DNA from: Agarophyton chilense
Taxonomy: Eukaryota > Rhodophyta > Florideophyceae > Gracilariales > Gracilariaceae
Assembly (NCBI GenBank): GCA_030374765.1
Contig: JARGXX010000003.1
Location: forward strand, 744,001 to 808,000
Direction: 5' to 3'
Length of the DNA: 64,000 nt
Shown here: positions 19,002 to 28,149 of the stretch, piece after piece
Numbering within the stretch: position 1 is the stretch's first letter
Layout of the letters: every line of letters begins with the position of its first letter
Notes under the pieces: generated by a model
Database searches by the model: none
The model's input: only the letters and a program-made list of their open reading frames with translations
Told to the model about the DNA's origin: nothing
Translations under genes and position numbers: made by a program

Positions 19002-21413
19002 ATGGTGTTCCTCCTTCCGGGCGCCAAGCTCGCCCAGAAGGTCGACGTTAGCACCGCCTTGTATCGAGCTGTGTCGACCACGAGGGGCGAGTCTGCAGCT
19101 GCAACTATCGTTACGGCTTGTCGAGCTTTGCAGCAGCTTCGAGCCGCTGTAGTAGAACCCCCAACCACTGAGGTCGCTCGCAAAGCTCTTCTTCGGTATC
19201 TACGTGCTCTTGACTACATTGTTGACCACAACCTTCCCACAAACATCCCAGCCCAGCTTTTGTGGGTCAACGCCTTTGATGCAGACGATCATTGTGTCTC
19301 TTCCCAGATCACCGTGGATAAGGTGGCCGTCCTCTTTAATCTTGGCGTGTGTGAGGCTTTTTTGGCCAATGCTGCGTATCGACTTCGTCGCACCGACAAC
19401 ACAGCCCTAAGAAATACAGCGCGTCATTTTCAGATGTCTGCTGGTTACTTCCATCATGCAGCAACACTTCCCACCCCGGGCGGTATTAGAAACGTTACAA
19501 ACGACTTGTACCCCGTCACGCTTAAAGCTCTTGAAATGGCCATGTTAGGAAATGCGCAACAAGTCTTCTACGAGATCACTCTGGAGGCACGCACTGCACC
19601 GTCCATTCTTGCACGTTTGGCTATTGGTGTGAGGGACTTTTATGCATACGCCCATGAAACATGCCTTGATCCGGATATCGTTCGCTCTTGGGTCAATGGT
19701 TGCGTTGGAAAACCAGCTGGTGCTCTTGCCGCATACTATGACGCTGTAGCCCAATCTTGTCAGGCAAAAGCGCATCATGATTCGTATGAAATGGCTCAGC
19801 AGCTAGCCCACCTCGCCCATGCACAGAAATTAACCTCACTTGCCTTGAAGGAGGCAAAAGCCTTAGACACTTCTACTCTGATTTCGATTGCAAAGTTTCG
19901 AGATGAACTGGTGATGGATATTAACGCACTTTCAAAAGATTTAGACTTGCGGAAAGAGCAAGCGGATGATGAGAATCGAATGGTATATTTCCAAAGCCCA
20001 GCATCCTCCTTAACTCCCATTCTCAACAGGCAATCCGTCAAATCAGCAGCCGTAGATAAAATCCTAAGCGAAGAGCCTCTAGATGAACGTGTACAAACTT
20101 TTGGCGACCTTCCTGCGCCTATATCTGTGGAGCAATCGAATATCGTTTCTCGCTATACTGACATGGTCGCCCATGAAGTTGCAGCTATCAACGCTTCTAT
20201 AAGCACTGCTGCTGCCGATCTCCGTGATGTGATTAGTAGAAGTGAAGAAGCAATTGAAGCTGGGCGTGAGAGAGCTGTGTCTATTGCCAGACAATCAGTA
20301 CCAACGCAAAAAGACTCGCAGGAGTCTGATGAAAAAGCAGTTAATATGGTGCGACAGACACAACAGGGTGGGGGATTAAGATATTTGAGGGAACTACAGG
20401 TGCAGGTGATAAACATGGCTGCGGATGTGAAAGGGAAAGTGGATCATATAAGCTCCATGCTGCATGGGGAGGAGGCAGATGATCGTCATTTCAGGGCGTC
20501 ATTACCTTCCACTGTTAGACCGACAAGCTTGGAACTGACTCATTCATATCGGTCTAGATTGGCAAAGTTACAAACCAATTTAAGACAAGCGGCCAATGCG
20601 GATGCAATCGTCGCTAGTGAGATTGAGAAACATTCGCAAGCAATTTCTGATCTTGAACAACTAAGTTTGGAGGGTTTGAAGACGTCTCCTTCATCCTTTA
20701 ATGCGACCCAAAGCGCAAGTCTATCTGCCCACGTAGAAACAATGGCTGAAAAAATGCAGATGGAAATCAGTAATGGTAGGAAGTGGCTTTTGGAGAAAGA
20801 TGACATTTTGCAATCGATCGAGAAGAAGAAGGCGCTCGAAACCCCCCAAAACGTTCTCGGTTCAGTTTCGGACGAGGAAATTGACATTGATTACATACAA
20901 GCCTTGGTGGATAGGGAGTATGGTACATTAAAGGGAAGTGCATTCTCAATCCGAACGAATATGACCCGCGCTTGTGACACACTAAGCAGTGCCATTGCCA
21001 AGTTGCAGCAACCTCGGGAAGAAGATGAGGAAAGAATGAGAATGCAAGTGCGAATGAAAGAAGTGTACAAAGCACAAACCGCCGGATTTAAGTTCAAGGA
21101 GATATCTGGACATTTGCGGGAAGGTGCAAAGTTTTACGCCAAGGAGCAAGACAACCTGGCTAGGCTTGCAGAAGACGTGAAGGGGTATGCTGCTGCACGT
21201 CGTGAAGAAGCTCATCAGCTTAGACAACAACATCATGCTGAGCTGGACTCTCGTCAAGGATTTTACCCTTCAACCTCGAACCCTTACACTCAGGATGTCT
21301 CACAGTATCAAAGGCCCCCTTTCCCAGGCAATAGTAACTCTGCTCAAAGCAATCCATATGGAAGCCAGCGACCTCCGTACTCTGGTTCGCAGAGTGCTTG
21401 GGGTCCCCAGTAG
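19002..21413 (+). CDS. ALIX: Bro1-domain protein, ALIX/Bro1-like ESCRT adaptor
   Basis: 803 residues, with A at -3 of the start. The Bro1 domain covers about residues 1-370; visible marks include LRYLRALDYIVDHNL, ITVDKVAVLFNLGVCEAFLA, FQMSAGYFHHAA and LGNAQQVFYEITLEA, the last being the QxxxxE-type helix of the domain. Residues about 380-730 are coiled-coil helices in the manner of the V domain (ALIX_LYPXL_bnd). The tail (735-803) is rich in Pro, Gln, Ser, Asn and Tyr, ending GSQSAWGPQ. Such proteins bind ESCRT-III Snf7/CHMP4 and recruit deubiquitinases or late-domain partners in multivesicular body sorting and membrane repair. The domain plan fits ALIX better than the short Brox-type proteins. 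Confidence 0.9.
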   Translation: MVFLLPGAKLAQKVDVSTALYRAVSTTRGESAAATIVTACRALQQLRAAVVEPPTTEVARKALLRYLRALDYIVDHNLPTNIPAQLLWVNAFDADDHCVSSQITVDKVAVLFNLGVCEAFLANAAYRLRRTDNTALRNTARHFQMSAGYFHHAATLPTPGGIRNVTNDLYPVTLKALEMAMLGNAQQVFYEITLEARTAPSILARLAIGVRDFYAYAHETCLDPDIVRSWVNGCVGKPAGALAAYYDAVAQSCQAKAHHDSYEMAQQLAHLAHAQKLTSLALKEAKALDTSTLISIAKFRDELVMDINALSKDLDLRKEQADDENRMVYFQSPASSLTPILNRQSVKSAAVDKILSEEPLDERVQTFGDLPAPISVEQSNIVSRYTDMVAHEVAAINASISTAAADLRDVISRSEEAIEAGRERAVSIARQSVPTQKDSQESDEKAVNMVRQTQQGGGLRYLRELQVQVINMAADVKGKVDHISSMLHGEEADDRHFRASLPSTVRPTSLELTHSYRSRLAKLQTNLRQAANADAIVASEIEKHSQAISDLEQLSLEGLKTSPSSFNATQSASLSAHVETMAEKMQMEISNGRKWLLEKDDILQSIEKKKALETPQNVLGSVSDEEIDIDYIQALVDREYGTLKGSAFSIRTNMTRACDTLSSAIAKLQQPREEDEERMRMQVRMKEVYKAQTAGFKFKEISGHLREGAKFYAKEQDNLARLAEDVKGYAAARREEAHQLRQQHHAELDSRQGFYPSTSNPYTQDVSQYQRPPFPGNSNSAQSNPYGSQRPPYSGSQSAWGPQ

Positions 21414-21780
21414 ACCGCCGTGCCTTGAGACTAGCGAACAGCCAAGAGGACCGGACCAGACTCAAGACATAATACTAATATTATACAGGTAGAGAACCAT
21501 AACTTTTGTTCCTCGTGCCTGCTTAGAAAGATTTACAACTTTGTCGATATCAAAATGCGTTCTTGGGCGCACACGCAACCTACTTTAGGTTGGTAGAAGT
21601 TAGGTTAGTACTAACATTGCGAGGTCTAAAGGAATTAATACATGTGTTCAGAAATGAGGAATTCGCCTCGCGATAGCTTCAGGGGGTTCAAATCGTAGGA
21701 ATGATGATGTAACAAACCTTTCAATATGGTGAACGAAACCTCTTTATACAGCGTCTCTTCCATCTTGGTGTATATGTATC
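21414..21780. other. Convergent 3' spacer
   Basis: 367 bp between the stops of the convergent Bro1 and ubiquilin genes; it should carry both polyadenylation regions. Nothing else is visible. Confidence 0.5.
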
Positions 21781-23481
21781 CTATCCACCAAACCTGTTCA
21801 AGAGATTTTCGATGGCTGCCGAAACGTTGCCTTGCGATTGTTGAAGAGCTTGAAGGCACATGGTCTTGTCAAGAAACCCCATATCTCGCAGTTGCTGGAG
21901 TTGACTACTATACATTTCTTCCAATTGCTCTTGTGACATTTCTTGGGCTGGTGCCGCGGCGGGCGCGGAGCCCATTCCGCCAGCAGCGAGAGCATTCATA
22001 AAGGCAGAAAATTGATTCGCATTGAGGGCAGGATTGGCACCGCCTGCATTTGCCTGTGGGGTGCCACCTGAACCTTGGGATGGTTGCGTACCAGTAGAAG
22101 CAGGAGGGTTCCCTGTAGTACCAGTCTGAGGAGCAGTTGGGGTGGATCCGAAATGTGACCCTGGGTTTACTCCAGAACTGCCCATGGCCTCCTGCACCTG
22201 GCGCACGGCCCTCATAACTTCGGGATTGATGAAGGCCCTCAAGACATCGGGATTCTGAAGCATGCGCGCCATTTCTGGATTGCTCTGCTGAAGAGCTTGG
22301 AGCTGAGGATTACTCGCGATCATACTTTGGAACATTTGTGGATTGCTTAGCACGTTTTGCATAAATTGTTGCATGATGGGATTATCCAACATCTGCATCA
22401 TGCGCTCAGGATCCATGCCAGGCGGAAACCCTGGAAGTGATGGAGCGCCGTTTTGAGTCGTGTGGATGGCACCATCAGGCGGGTTGGCGGTTCCTCCCGT
22501 CGTGGCGGGAGGCGACGGAAACAGAGATGCAAAGGCGTTACCACGAGGTGCCGTTGCATTGGGTGCAGCATTTGTCGCAGCAGGTTGGGTACCTAAGCCA
22601 TTGTTCGGAGCCCATGGGTTGGGCATTGGAGCGTTCGATGGGGTGTTCTGAAAGAGAGATGAGAAGGGATTATCATCAGTACCATTACCAGCTTCGTTGT
22701 TGTTGGTGTTTGCAAAGCCGCCTTGCGCGGCATCCATGAGAGGGGCTTGGATGTTTTCGTGCATGCGGCGAAGAGCATCAAAGCCTCCGGGCATCATCTC
22801 AATGTTGGCCATCTGACGGTCAGTGTTGCGCATCATCTCATTCATGAGAGCTGGGTTACGCGCCATTTGCATCATTTGGCGAAAAGTAGAGGGATCATTG
22901 AAGACGTGGGCAACTTCTGGATTGCGCTCCATGAGCTCTCGCATCTGCGGGTTAGTCATCATCATCTGACGAGCAAACTCTGGATTATTCATGATGCTTT
23001 CCATCATGGGGGAGTTGAGAAGAGCCTGCATCTGCTCTGGATTACGCATCAAGCGTTCTTGCATCTGACCCATGTCGCCCAAGCCCATGCCTCCCAAACC
23101 GAAAGAGCCCATGCCAAAGGGGTCCATGTTGTTCATCGGGGGTGCAGTACCAGCGCTCCCATTCGTTCGAGGGGTGGCGGAAGGAGGGTTTGACGCGGTC
23201 TGAGCCTGGGCAGGTTGAGAGGGTGCAGAAGAACGAGCAGCTTGATGGCGGACGAGGTGCATACTATGTCCGTTCTCCAAGCCGTGCTTTGAACTGATGT
23301 CTTGGAAGGTCTGGGAGTCTTTGAGAATATGTCCGCGGAAGATAAGACGTTGAGCATTGGCTGGAATGCCACTGATGGGCTCTAGTCTGGTCTTGAATTG
23401 GGCGACGGTCTCAGAGAAGTCGGATATCTCCATCTCGAAACGCGTGCCCGCAATGTTCTTCACAATGATTGTGATGGCCAT
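21781..23481 (-). CDS. DSK2: Ubiquilin/DSK2, UBL-STI1-UBA proteasome shuttle
   Basis: 566 residues from ATG 23481; the frame is open to 23559 but family similarity begins at MAITIIVKNIAGTRFEMEIS. The N-terminal ubiquitin-like domain occupies about 1-75 (LIFRGHILKDSQTFQDI). Met/Asn/Pro-rich STI1 repeats follow (NPEQMQALLNSPMMESIMNN, then NPEVAHVFNDPSTFRQMMQM, and a second pair after residue 350), separated by low-complexity Asn/Gly/Pro/Thr linkers. The UBA domain is the last 47 residues (520-566; LRDMGFLDKTMCLQALQQS). Ubiquilins carry ubiquitylated clients to the proteasome and chaperone membrane proteins. The gene is divergent from the SelK-like gene, which also acts in ER protein quality control in other organisms. 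Confidence 0.96.
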   Translation of the reverse strand: MAITIIVKNIAGTRFEMEISDFSETVAQFKTRLEPISGIPANAQRLIFRGHILKDSQTFQDISSKHGLENGHSMHLVRHQAARSSAPSQPAQAQTASNPPSATPRTNGSAGTAPPMNNMDPFGMGSFGLGGMGLGDMGQMQERLMRNPEQMQALLNSPMMESIMNNPEFARQMMMTNPQMRELMERNPEVAHVFNDPSTFRQMMQMARNPALMNEMMRNTDRQMANIEMMPGGFDALRRMHENIQAPLMDAAQGGFANTNNNEAGNGTDDNPFSSLFQNTPSNAPMPNPWAPNNGLGTQPAATNAAPNATAPRGNAFASLFPSPPATTGGTANPPDGAIHTTQNGAPSLPGFPPGMDPERMMQMLDNPIMQQFMQNVLSNPQMFQSMIASNPQLQALQQSNPEMARMLQNPDVLRAFINPEVMRAVRQVQEAMGSSGVNPGSHFGSTPTAPQTGTTGNPPASTGTQPSQGSGGTPQANAGGANPALNANQFSAFMNALAAGGMGSAPAAAPAQEMSQEQLEEMYSSQLQQLRDMGFLDKTMCLQALQQSQGNVSAAIENLLNRFGG

Positions 23482-24084
23482 ACTTAGAAGGATAGAACGA
23501 AAAAAAGGACGCTCGCAACGGCGAAGATATGAGGACAAGACAAGTGCAGATGGGAGCAACGAACTGCGCGCAGAGATGCTGCAGGGGGGGAGAGGCGGCG
23601 ATAGAGTTGAGAAAATGCTGGCAAGAGGGATTTCTGATGCTAACGATGGAATGCGAAGAGTAGAGGACGACGAAGAGGGACGGAGAGAACTTTGAGGGGA
23701 GCTGAGAGATGCGACTCAGGGAAAGAAATGGTACGGGCACGGAAAGTTGCGTTCGCGGGGCGCAAGGGGGCGGGGCAACGGCGAGACAGCCGATGTGAGC
23801 TGGTGGTGTGCGCACATGGTGCACCTTCCAACAAACGTTGAGAGCACCGGTGCAACGGAAACGCTGCACGCGCGGCGCGCCCAATGCCCCTCGGTAGCCG
23901 CCTTCCAGAATCGTGGAAGCCAACCGCAGCCGCCGCGCGCCTCTGCATTGCTGTCCCCCCGCCTTTCGTCTTTTGCTGGCTGCGTGTGCTGCGCAACTGC
24001 TGGGCATATCAATCGCCCTCCCTTCCAAGCTCCCACCGGCGTTCCCGTAGCATCTTCGATGCCCGCCACACTCACTCTGCTACC
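23482..24084. promoter_or_regulatory. Shared intergenic region of divergent ubiquilin and SelK-like genes
   Basis: 603 bp between divergent starts, GC-rich on the SelK-like side. Long overlapping frames on both strands are composition effects. No individual element can be assigned. Confidence 0.4.
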
Positions 24085-24499
24085 ATGATTCGTATTCGAA
24101 ACGGGCGTGTGTTGCACACTACCAGTCCCGGACCGTGGCCGTTCTGCCTCATCCCCGGCTTTGGCTTTCTGCTTCACGTCTGGCATGCCATCACTGTCTT
24201 CCTCAAGTCAATTTTCATTCCGTCCGCCGCCAACAAGGCTAGGCGAGGTCCAGCGCCGCGCTCCTCCAGATTCTACGGAGGGGGAGGAGGTGGTGGTGGT
24301 GGCGGCGGCGGAGGCGGCGGCGGAGGTGGCGGCGGAGGCCCGAATCGTGCAATCGGTAAGCTTTTCGTTTGTTACCCCCGCGTTCTTGAGACGTCGCACT
24401 TGTGCTAACAGAGAGTCTCCCTGCATTTTTTTGCCTTAAACAGGTGGCATGGACAGTCTTCCAAGCAGTGCTGCTTCCACATGCCTCACATGCGGCTGA
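24085..24499 (+). CDS. SELENOK: Selenoprotein K homologue, cysteine form, two exons
   Basis: join(24085..24355,24444..24499), 108 residues. Exon 1 starts MIRIRNGRVLHTTSPGPWPF, matching the SelK opening MxYIxNGxVL...SPW. It has one membrane helix (about 20-44, FLLHVWHAITVFLKSIF), a basic stretch and then a run of about 21 Gly residues before PNRAIG. The donor GTAAGC and acceptor CCTTAAACAG remove 88 nt; exon 2 reads GMDSLPSSAASTCLTCG and then TGA. Animal SelK ends GGUG(R), while the plant homologue ends in Cys-Gly directly at the stop. The same penultimate Cys here makes TGA a real stop and the protein a Cys form. In animals SelK is an ER membrane protein linked to ERAD and palmitoylation. Confidence 0.82.
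24280..24340 (+). repeat. GGN trinucleotide repeat coding poly-Gly
   Basis: An almost pure GGA/GGT/GGC run encoding about 21 consecutive Gly residues in the SelK-like protein. SelK proteins are Gly-rich after the membrane helix, but this run is unusually pure and may vary in length. Confidence 0.85.
24356..24443 (+). other. Spliceosomal intron in SelK-like gene
   Basis: 88 nt, GTAAGC to AAACAG. Splicing in phase 1 joins NRAI-G to the Cys-containing tail. Without splicing the frame ends at 24408 with an unrelated sequence, so the intron is supported by the family-like C-terminus. Confidence 0.75.
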
Positions 24500-25640
24500 C
24501 CCATCATGTGCTCGAAACCAAGCGCTTCAAGACCACACACGTCTCTGAAGGGCTCCAGCGCAGTCCTATTGATAACTCGCTCAAGCTTACCCCCGTCCTC
24601 CATGGTTGTATCCGATGAAAAGACATTCACATACCAGCATCGCCGCTTGCTGAACTGAACTCAGTTCCCGTCCAATTCGGCCGGTGGTGCGTCTAAGGTA
24701 GTGCTCTAGCGATTGCAGCCTTCGCCATTAAATGTGTTCGTAACTTGATGCTTCAAACTTTTGTATCACGGCAAACTTAAATTGAACCACTTCGCTTGCA
24801 AGTCTTTATTATCGTTGGTGGCGTGCGAAAGTACTGTTTCTGTGACAACGAAACACGAGCACGCACAACCTGAAGCCAGATACACACAGTGTTCCTCCGC
24901 ATCCAAACCAAATACAGACGCCCTCCGAATGGATATATTTCAGACCCATGGTGCAGCCGTAAGAACGGATGCTCATAACATACTCTGCGCCATCTCTATG
25001 GTACAAAACGGATATCTACGAAGGTAGCTACACGTAGAGATGTTCATCATACTCCTGGTTGGCCGCCTTATGCTACTTAGATACGAACAATTAAGACAAC
25101 AGGACTGTATCCCAACTGAAAGCCTTGGATCTGGTCCATTCAAAAATTAACAAGTTTATTGACCAGACAGAATCGAGACTCTGGGTGCATACTGTGCGAA
25201 GGCTAAGTAGCCGGTGCGGAGAAAGAATCTGGCAGCTACACCCTTCGTAGGTTTATGCAGAACTTTGTAGGCAACTTTTCGGCCACAAATCACCATCTGC
25301 TCGCCACTCTCTACTAGTTAATGCCGCATGTCGAGCTTAGCACTTTCTTCATCGCTTTTGAGTGGTGACTTGCCTAGTTCTAAGCGACCCACGATTTCAG
25401 ACGTGCTCGCCTTGATGCATAACCGCTCACGCTTCGACTACTTGACGGGTTTGGTGTTTGTGGGCTAAACGCTTTCGCAATTGGCTCCCCTTAAGTTATT
25501 GGAAAGCAAAGTAGGCCGCACGTTTCCAGAACGTTGGACTTCGCCTTCTTGATTTCTACAAACATTTCAAAGCAATTGCATCTGCTTCTCCCTATCTCAA
25601 GGCAACCGAGAACGGTAACACTGCAAATAGCCATGTCGCT
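24500..25640. other. 1.1-kb region without a recognised gene
   Basis: Only short, unrecognised frames. The left end should contain the 3' untranslated region of the SelK-like gene; I see no convincing SECIS-like stem, in keeping with the Cys form. The right end may include the decayed start of the alpha/beta hydrolase. Confidence 0.4.
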
Positions 25641-26470
25641 CGCGTTCGACGTCGTGCAGCGCTTATGACGATGGTTGAGTCAAATCAATCAACCTCGTTC
25701 GAAACGGCTGAGCCATGCTACGCGCCTGTCCTAATTTGACACGGACTGAAAAACACCAGCTCTGACTACGCTTAGCTTTCTGAAAAGCTCTTGGGAATGG
25801 GACATGAGTCGGTGTCAGTGGTTTCTATGTGGCGATGGAAATAGGGTCAGAACGCGAAGGGATTCTTTCGAAAGGACTGCTGGGGTCGTCCACGCTAACT
25901 CGGGATTTTGAGTTGAATTGGTATTTCAACAGAGTTGACAAGGCCGACACGGATGTGTTGGGCACGAGTGGAATAAAACTGAATGTTGTTGGGAACAGCG
26001 CTGGAGAGTGGCTGGCCAGAGCGTACAATGCGGAGGGCGCGCTGAAAGGATTGCAAGTCTGTACGTTACTGACGTCAGGCACACCGAACCGTGGCCCGCC
26101 CGCCGGGGTGTTCGATCAAACAAGAGCTCTTCTGAGATAAGTTGAAGATCGATGCGACGTTTCCAAGCTGGTGAAACACTTTGTATGTATATCCGGAACA
26201 GGCACGGTTTGGAAGCAGTTCGGGAAGGGGTCAGTTTCAGAGTTTGTGGCGTTTCTGAGCTATGCAGCTGTTGGCGGGCGCGGATATGTGGATGGAGACA
26301 GTGTGACACCAGTTGAAGCGACGTGTGCAAACGATGCGGAGCTTGTGTTGTGCGATTGCGTTCCTTCCATGTTAGCCAGTCGGAAACGGTTTGGGAGTGG
26401 CGTTTGTGCAATGGGCAAAGTACCTCTGTTGAAGAGAGCCAACGAGATATGCGAGGAGGCGAGGCGCTGA
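25641..26470 (+). pseudogene. Alpha/beta hydrolase pseudogene (plant-type lipase-like family)
   Basis: Three consecutive reading segments together resemble plant alpha/beta hydrolases with the pattern PVLIxPG...DY..L...L..MGH.SV.VV, then WYxNRV, then GHSAGGWLAR. Segment 1 (frame of 25737) has PVLI, a TGA at 25737, HGLKNTSSDYA, a TAG at 25773, and LSEKLLGMGHESVSVV. A frameshift near 25815-25830 leads to segment 2 (ELNWYFNRVDKADTD and the nucleophile elbow GNSAGEWLARAYN). This ends at TAA 26138-26140 after QTRALLR, and the same frame continues with VEDRCDVSKLVKHFVCISGTG and GDSVTPVEA. The final His region (family DGVxHS) reads DCVPSM, so the triad His is missing. Three stops, a frameshift and a lost His make this a pseudogene. 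Confidence 0.72.
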
Positions 26471-26589
26471 GAAGAAAGCGAGGGTTTAAATATATAGCGG
26501 TTACGTCAGTTTACGTGAGAGGTAGTGGTGTGAGTACGCGGGGTCGACATGTTTCGGTGATGGCGAGTGGACAGTGTAATGACTTCCAG

Positions 26590-27537
26590 TCATATTGTTC
26601 CTGATGCCTTTAGGCGGCGCTGAATTTCGTACATGAACATAGTTACGCCGAACAATGGGGAAATAGTGAGCACACGCGGACCGACACCGGCAAAGAATCC
26701 ACGAATGCCTCGGGCGGCGTAGATGGACCTGGCACAGTGTACAATTCCGGAGTACTCGGTGGGTTTCGGGGCTGCGGACGACATAGATCGGGAGGGGGCT
26801 TGCGAGCTTGTGGCAGCGGAGCGAATGCTAACTGGAGGTGTGGGCGCTTTTTTGGGAGAAATGGCCTGCAGGTTGGTCTTTATGACATCGGCTGGGGTTG
26901 AGGCGGCAGCTGCTGTAGTTCCGGCCAAAATGCCCGCGAGGAAGACATTAGGCGTGGGCAAGGTGCCGTCTTGTTTGGTGAACATGAGGCGTAGAGAGGC
27001 GTTCATGGGGAAGAAGATGATGCTGAAGGGAATGTCACGCAGCAAGGTTGCCGAGACGTGTTTGTACAGACCGCGTATGCCAAGTTTAGAGATCAGTTGG
27101 GGTGTGGAAAGCGTTGATGTCTGTTGGTTGATCATGAGCACCTCCATGGGATTAGTGGCAATGACCTGGGTGAGGCCGGCGCCGGCGCCGGCTGCCATTG
27201 CCATGGGCATGGAAATGGATCCGTCGGGGCGCGACAGAGCGGCGGTGAGGTAATCATTGACGGAAAGTTTGATTGCCTTCTCGGGGAAGACGCCGATAAG
27301 CGCCGGGCGCAAACCGCGATACAGGGAGGATAATCCGGTTTGACGAACAATCTTGAAGGCGGCCTGCACGAAGTTGGTGTACGTGGCGGGGTAGAGATGC
27401 AGATGGGTGCGGATGGTGTAGAGGGGATACACGGAGGCCTGGCCGATGACGCCGGCCACACCGCCGAACAAGACATTGTGGAGGAGATTCTTGTTGTCGG
27501 AGCAGGCAGCGGGGGCTTTTGGAGCGGGTTTTGCCAT
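26590..27537 (-). CDS. Mitochondrial carrier family protein (SLC25), unusual first signatures
   Basis: 315 residues from ATG 27537 (MAKPAPKAPAACSDNKN); the open extension to 27663 is a Pro/Ser-rich unconserved leader. Three carrier repeats are visible. Signature 1 is YPLYTIR (P38), signature 2 NPMEVLM (P130), signature 3 TPADVIK (P215). Repeat ends such as GLSSLYRGLRPAL, GIRGLYKHVSATLLRDIPFS and GIRGFFAGVGPRVLTISPLFG are typical. TPADVIKT and the last segment resemble aspartate/glutamate and glutamate carriers, but substrate cannot be read from sequence. In signature 1 the acidic residue is Tyr40 and in signature 2 the basic residue is Met135, both departures from PxDxxK. It is an inner-membrane transporter, divergent from the USP gene. 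Confidence 0.88.
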   Translation of the reverse strand: MAKPAPKAPAACSDNKNLLHNVLFGGVAGVIGQASVYPLYTIRTHLHLYPATYTNFVQAAFKIVRQTGLSSLYRGLRPALIGVFPEKAIKLSVNDYLTAALSRPDGSISMPMAMAAGAGAGLTQVIATNPMEVLMINQQTSTLSTPQLISKLGIRGLYKHVSATLLRDIPFSIIFFPMNASLRLMFTKQDGTLPTPNVFLAGILAGTTAAAASTPADVIKTNLQAISPKKAPTPPVSIRSAATSSQAPSRSMSSAAPKPTEYSGIVHCARSIYAARGIRGFFAGVGPRVLTISPLFGVTMFMYEIQRRLKASGTI

Positions 27538-28149
27538 GTTGCGGTGAAGGGCCGTTGGGCGGGGCGAGGGGGGGGGCGAGGGCGGGGGTGTAGAAGGGGA
27601 AGCGCAGGAGATATGTGGCGACGCGGAAGACGACGCCGGTAAAGCTTGTGTTGAGCGGGGCATCGCTGAGGCGACGGCGATGGCGCGCCGTGAGCGATGA
27701 GTGGCAGCACGTGCGTTGCTGACGGTAGAGCGCGGCTACCGGCGGCGACCGGCGGCGACCGACGGCTACCAGCTGAAACGCAAGCAAGACGGTGCCGAGC
27801 GCTGACGGCGCGCGGGTGGCGCGGGTGGTGGCAGCGTCCTCCCCCTCCCCCCGAGGCGCGCGCGTCGCGTGCAGCCGCTCGCAACGTGCCGTGGACTCGC
27901 CGTGCTGCTCGTGCCATCCGCGCCGCCCGCACCGTCGCCCAAGTCGCTCCCGCGCGCGGCGCCCATGTGCGCCGCGCCTGTCGCCTCCGCCTTCGTCTTC
28001 ACCGTCTCCCCGTCGCTTCTTCACTGTCTCCCCGTTGCTCTCCTTGCCACTCGTCGTCGTCGTCATCGTCTTCATCGCCACCACCCCGTCTCCGCCAGCC
28101 CCGTCTCCGCCAGCCCCGTCCCCGCCGCCTTCGCCGCCTCCTTCGCGTC
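27538..28149. promoter_or_regulatory. Shared GC-rich intergenic region of divergent carrier and USP genes
   Basis: 612 bp between divergent starts, very GC-rich with a repeated CGTCTCCGCCAGCCC unit near 28085-28120. Long frames run across it on both strands without similarity to anything. Confidence 0.45.

Noticed and set aside
24497-24499. TGA read as selenocysteine in the SelK-like gene
   Set aside because: Sec would be followed by a long unrelated tail; the Cys-Gly before the stop matches the plant Cys form, and no SECIS-like stem is apparent.
25829-26140. Separate small gene with a GTG start
   Set aside because: It is the middle segment of the alpha/beta hydrolase; similarity continues on both sides past stops and a frameshift.
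27132-28084. Long minus-strand frames (266 and 276 codons) over the carrier/USP intergenic region
   Set aside because: Composition-driven Arg/Pro/Ala/Ser frames overlapping the carrier and the GC-rich leader; no similarity.
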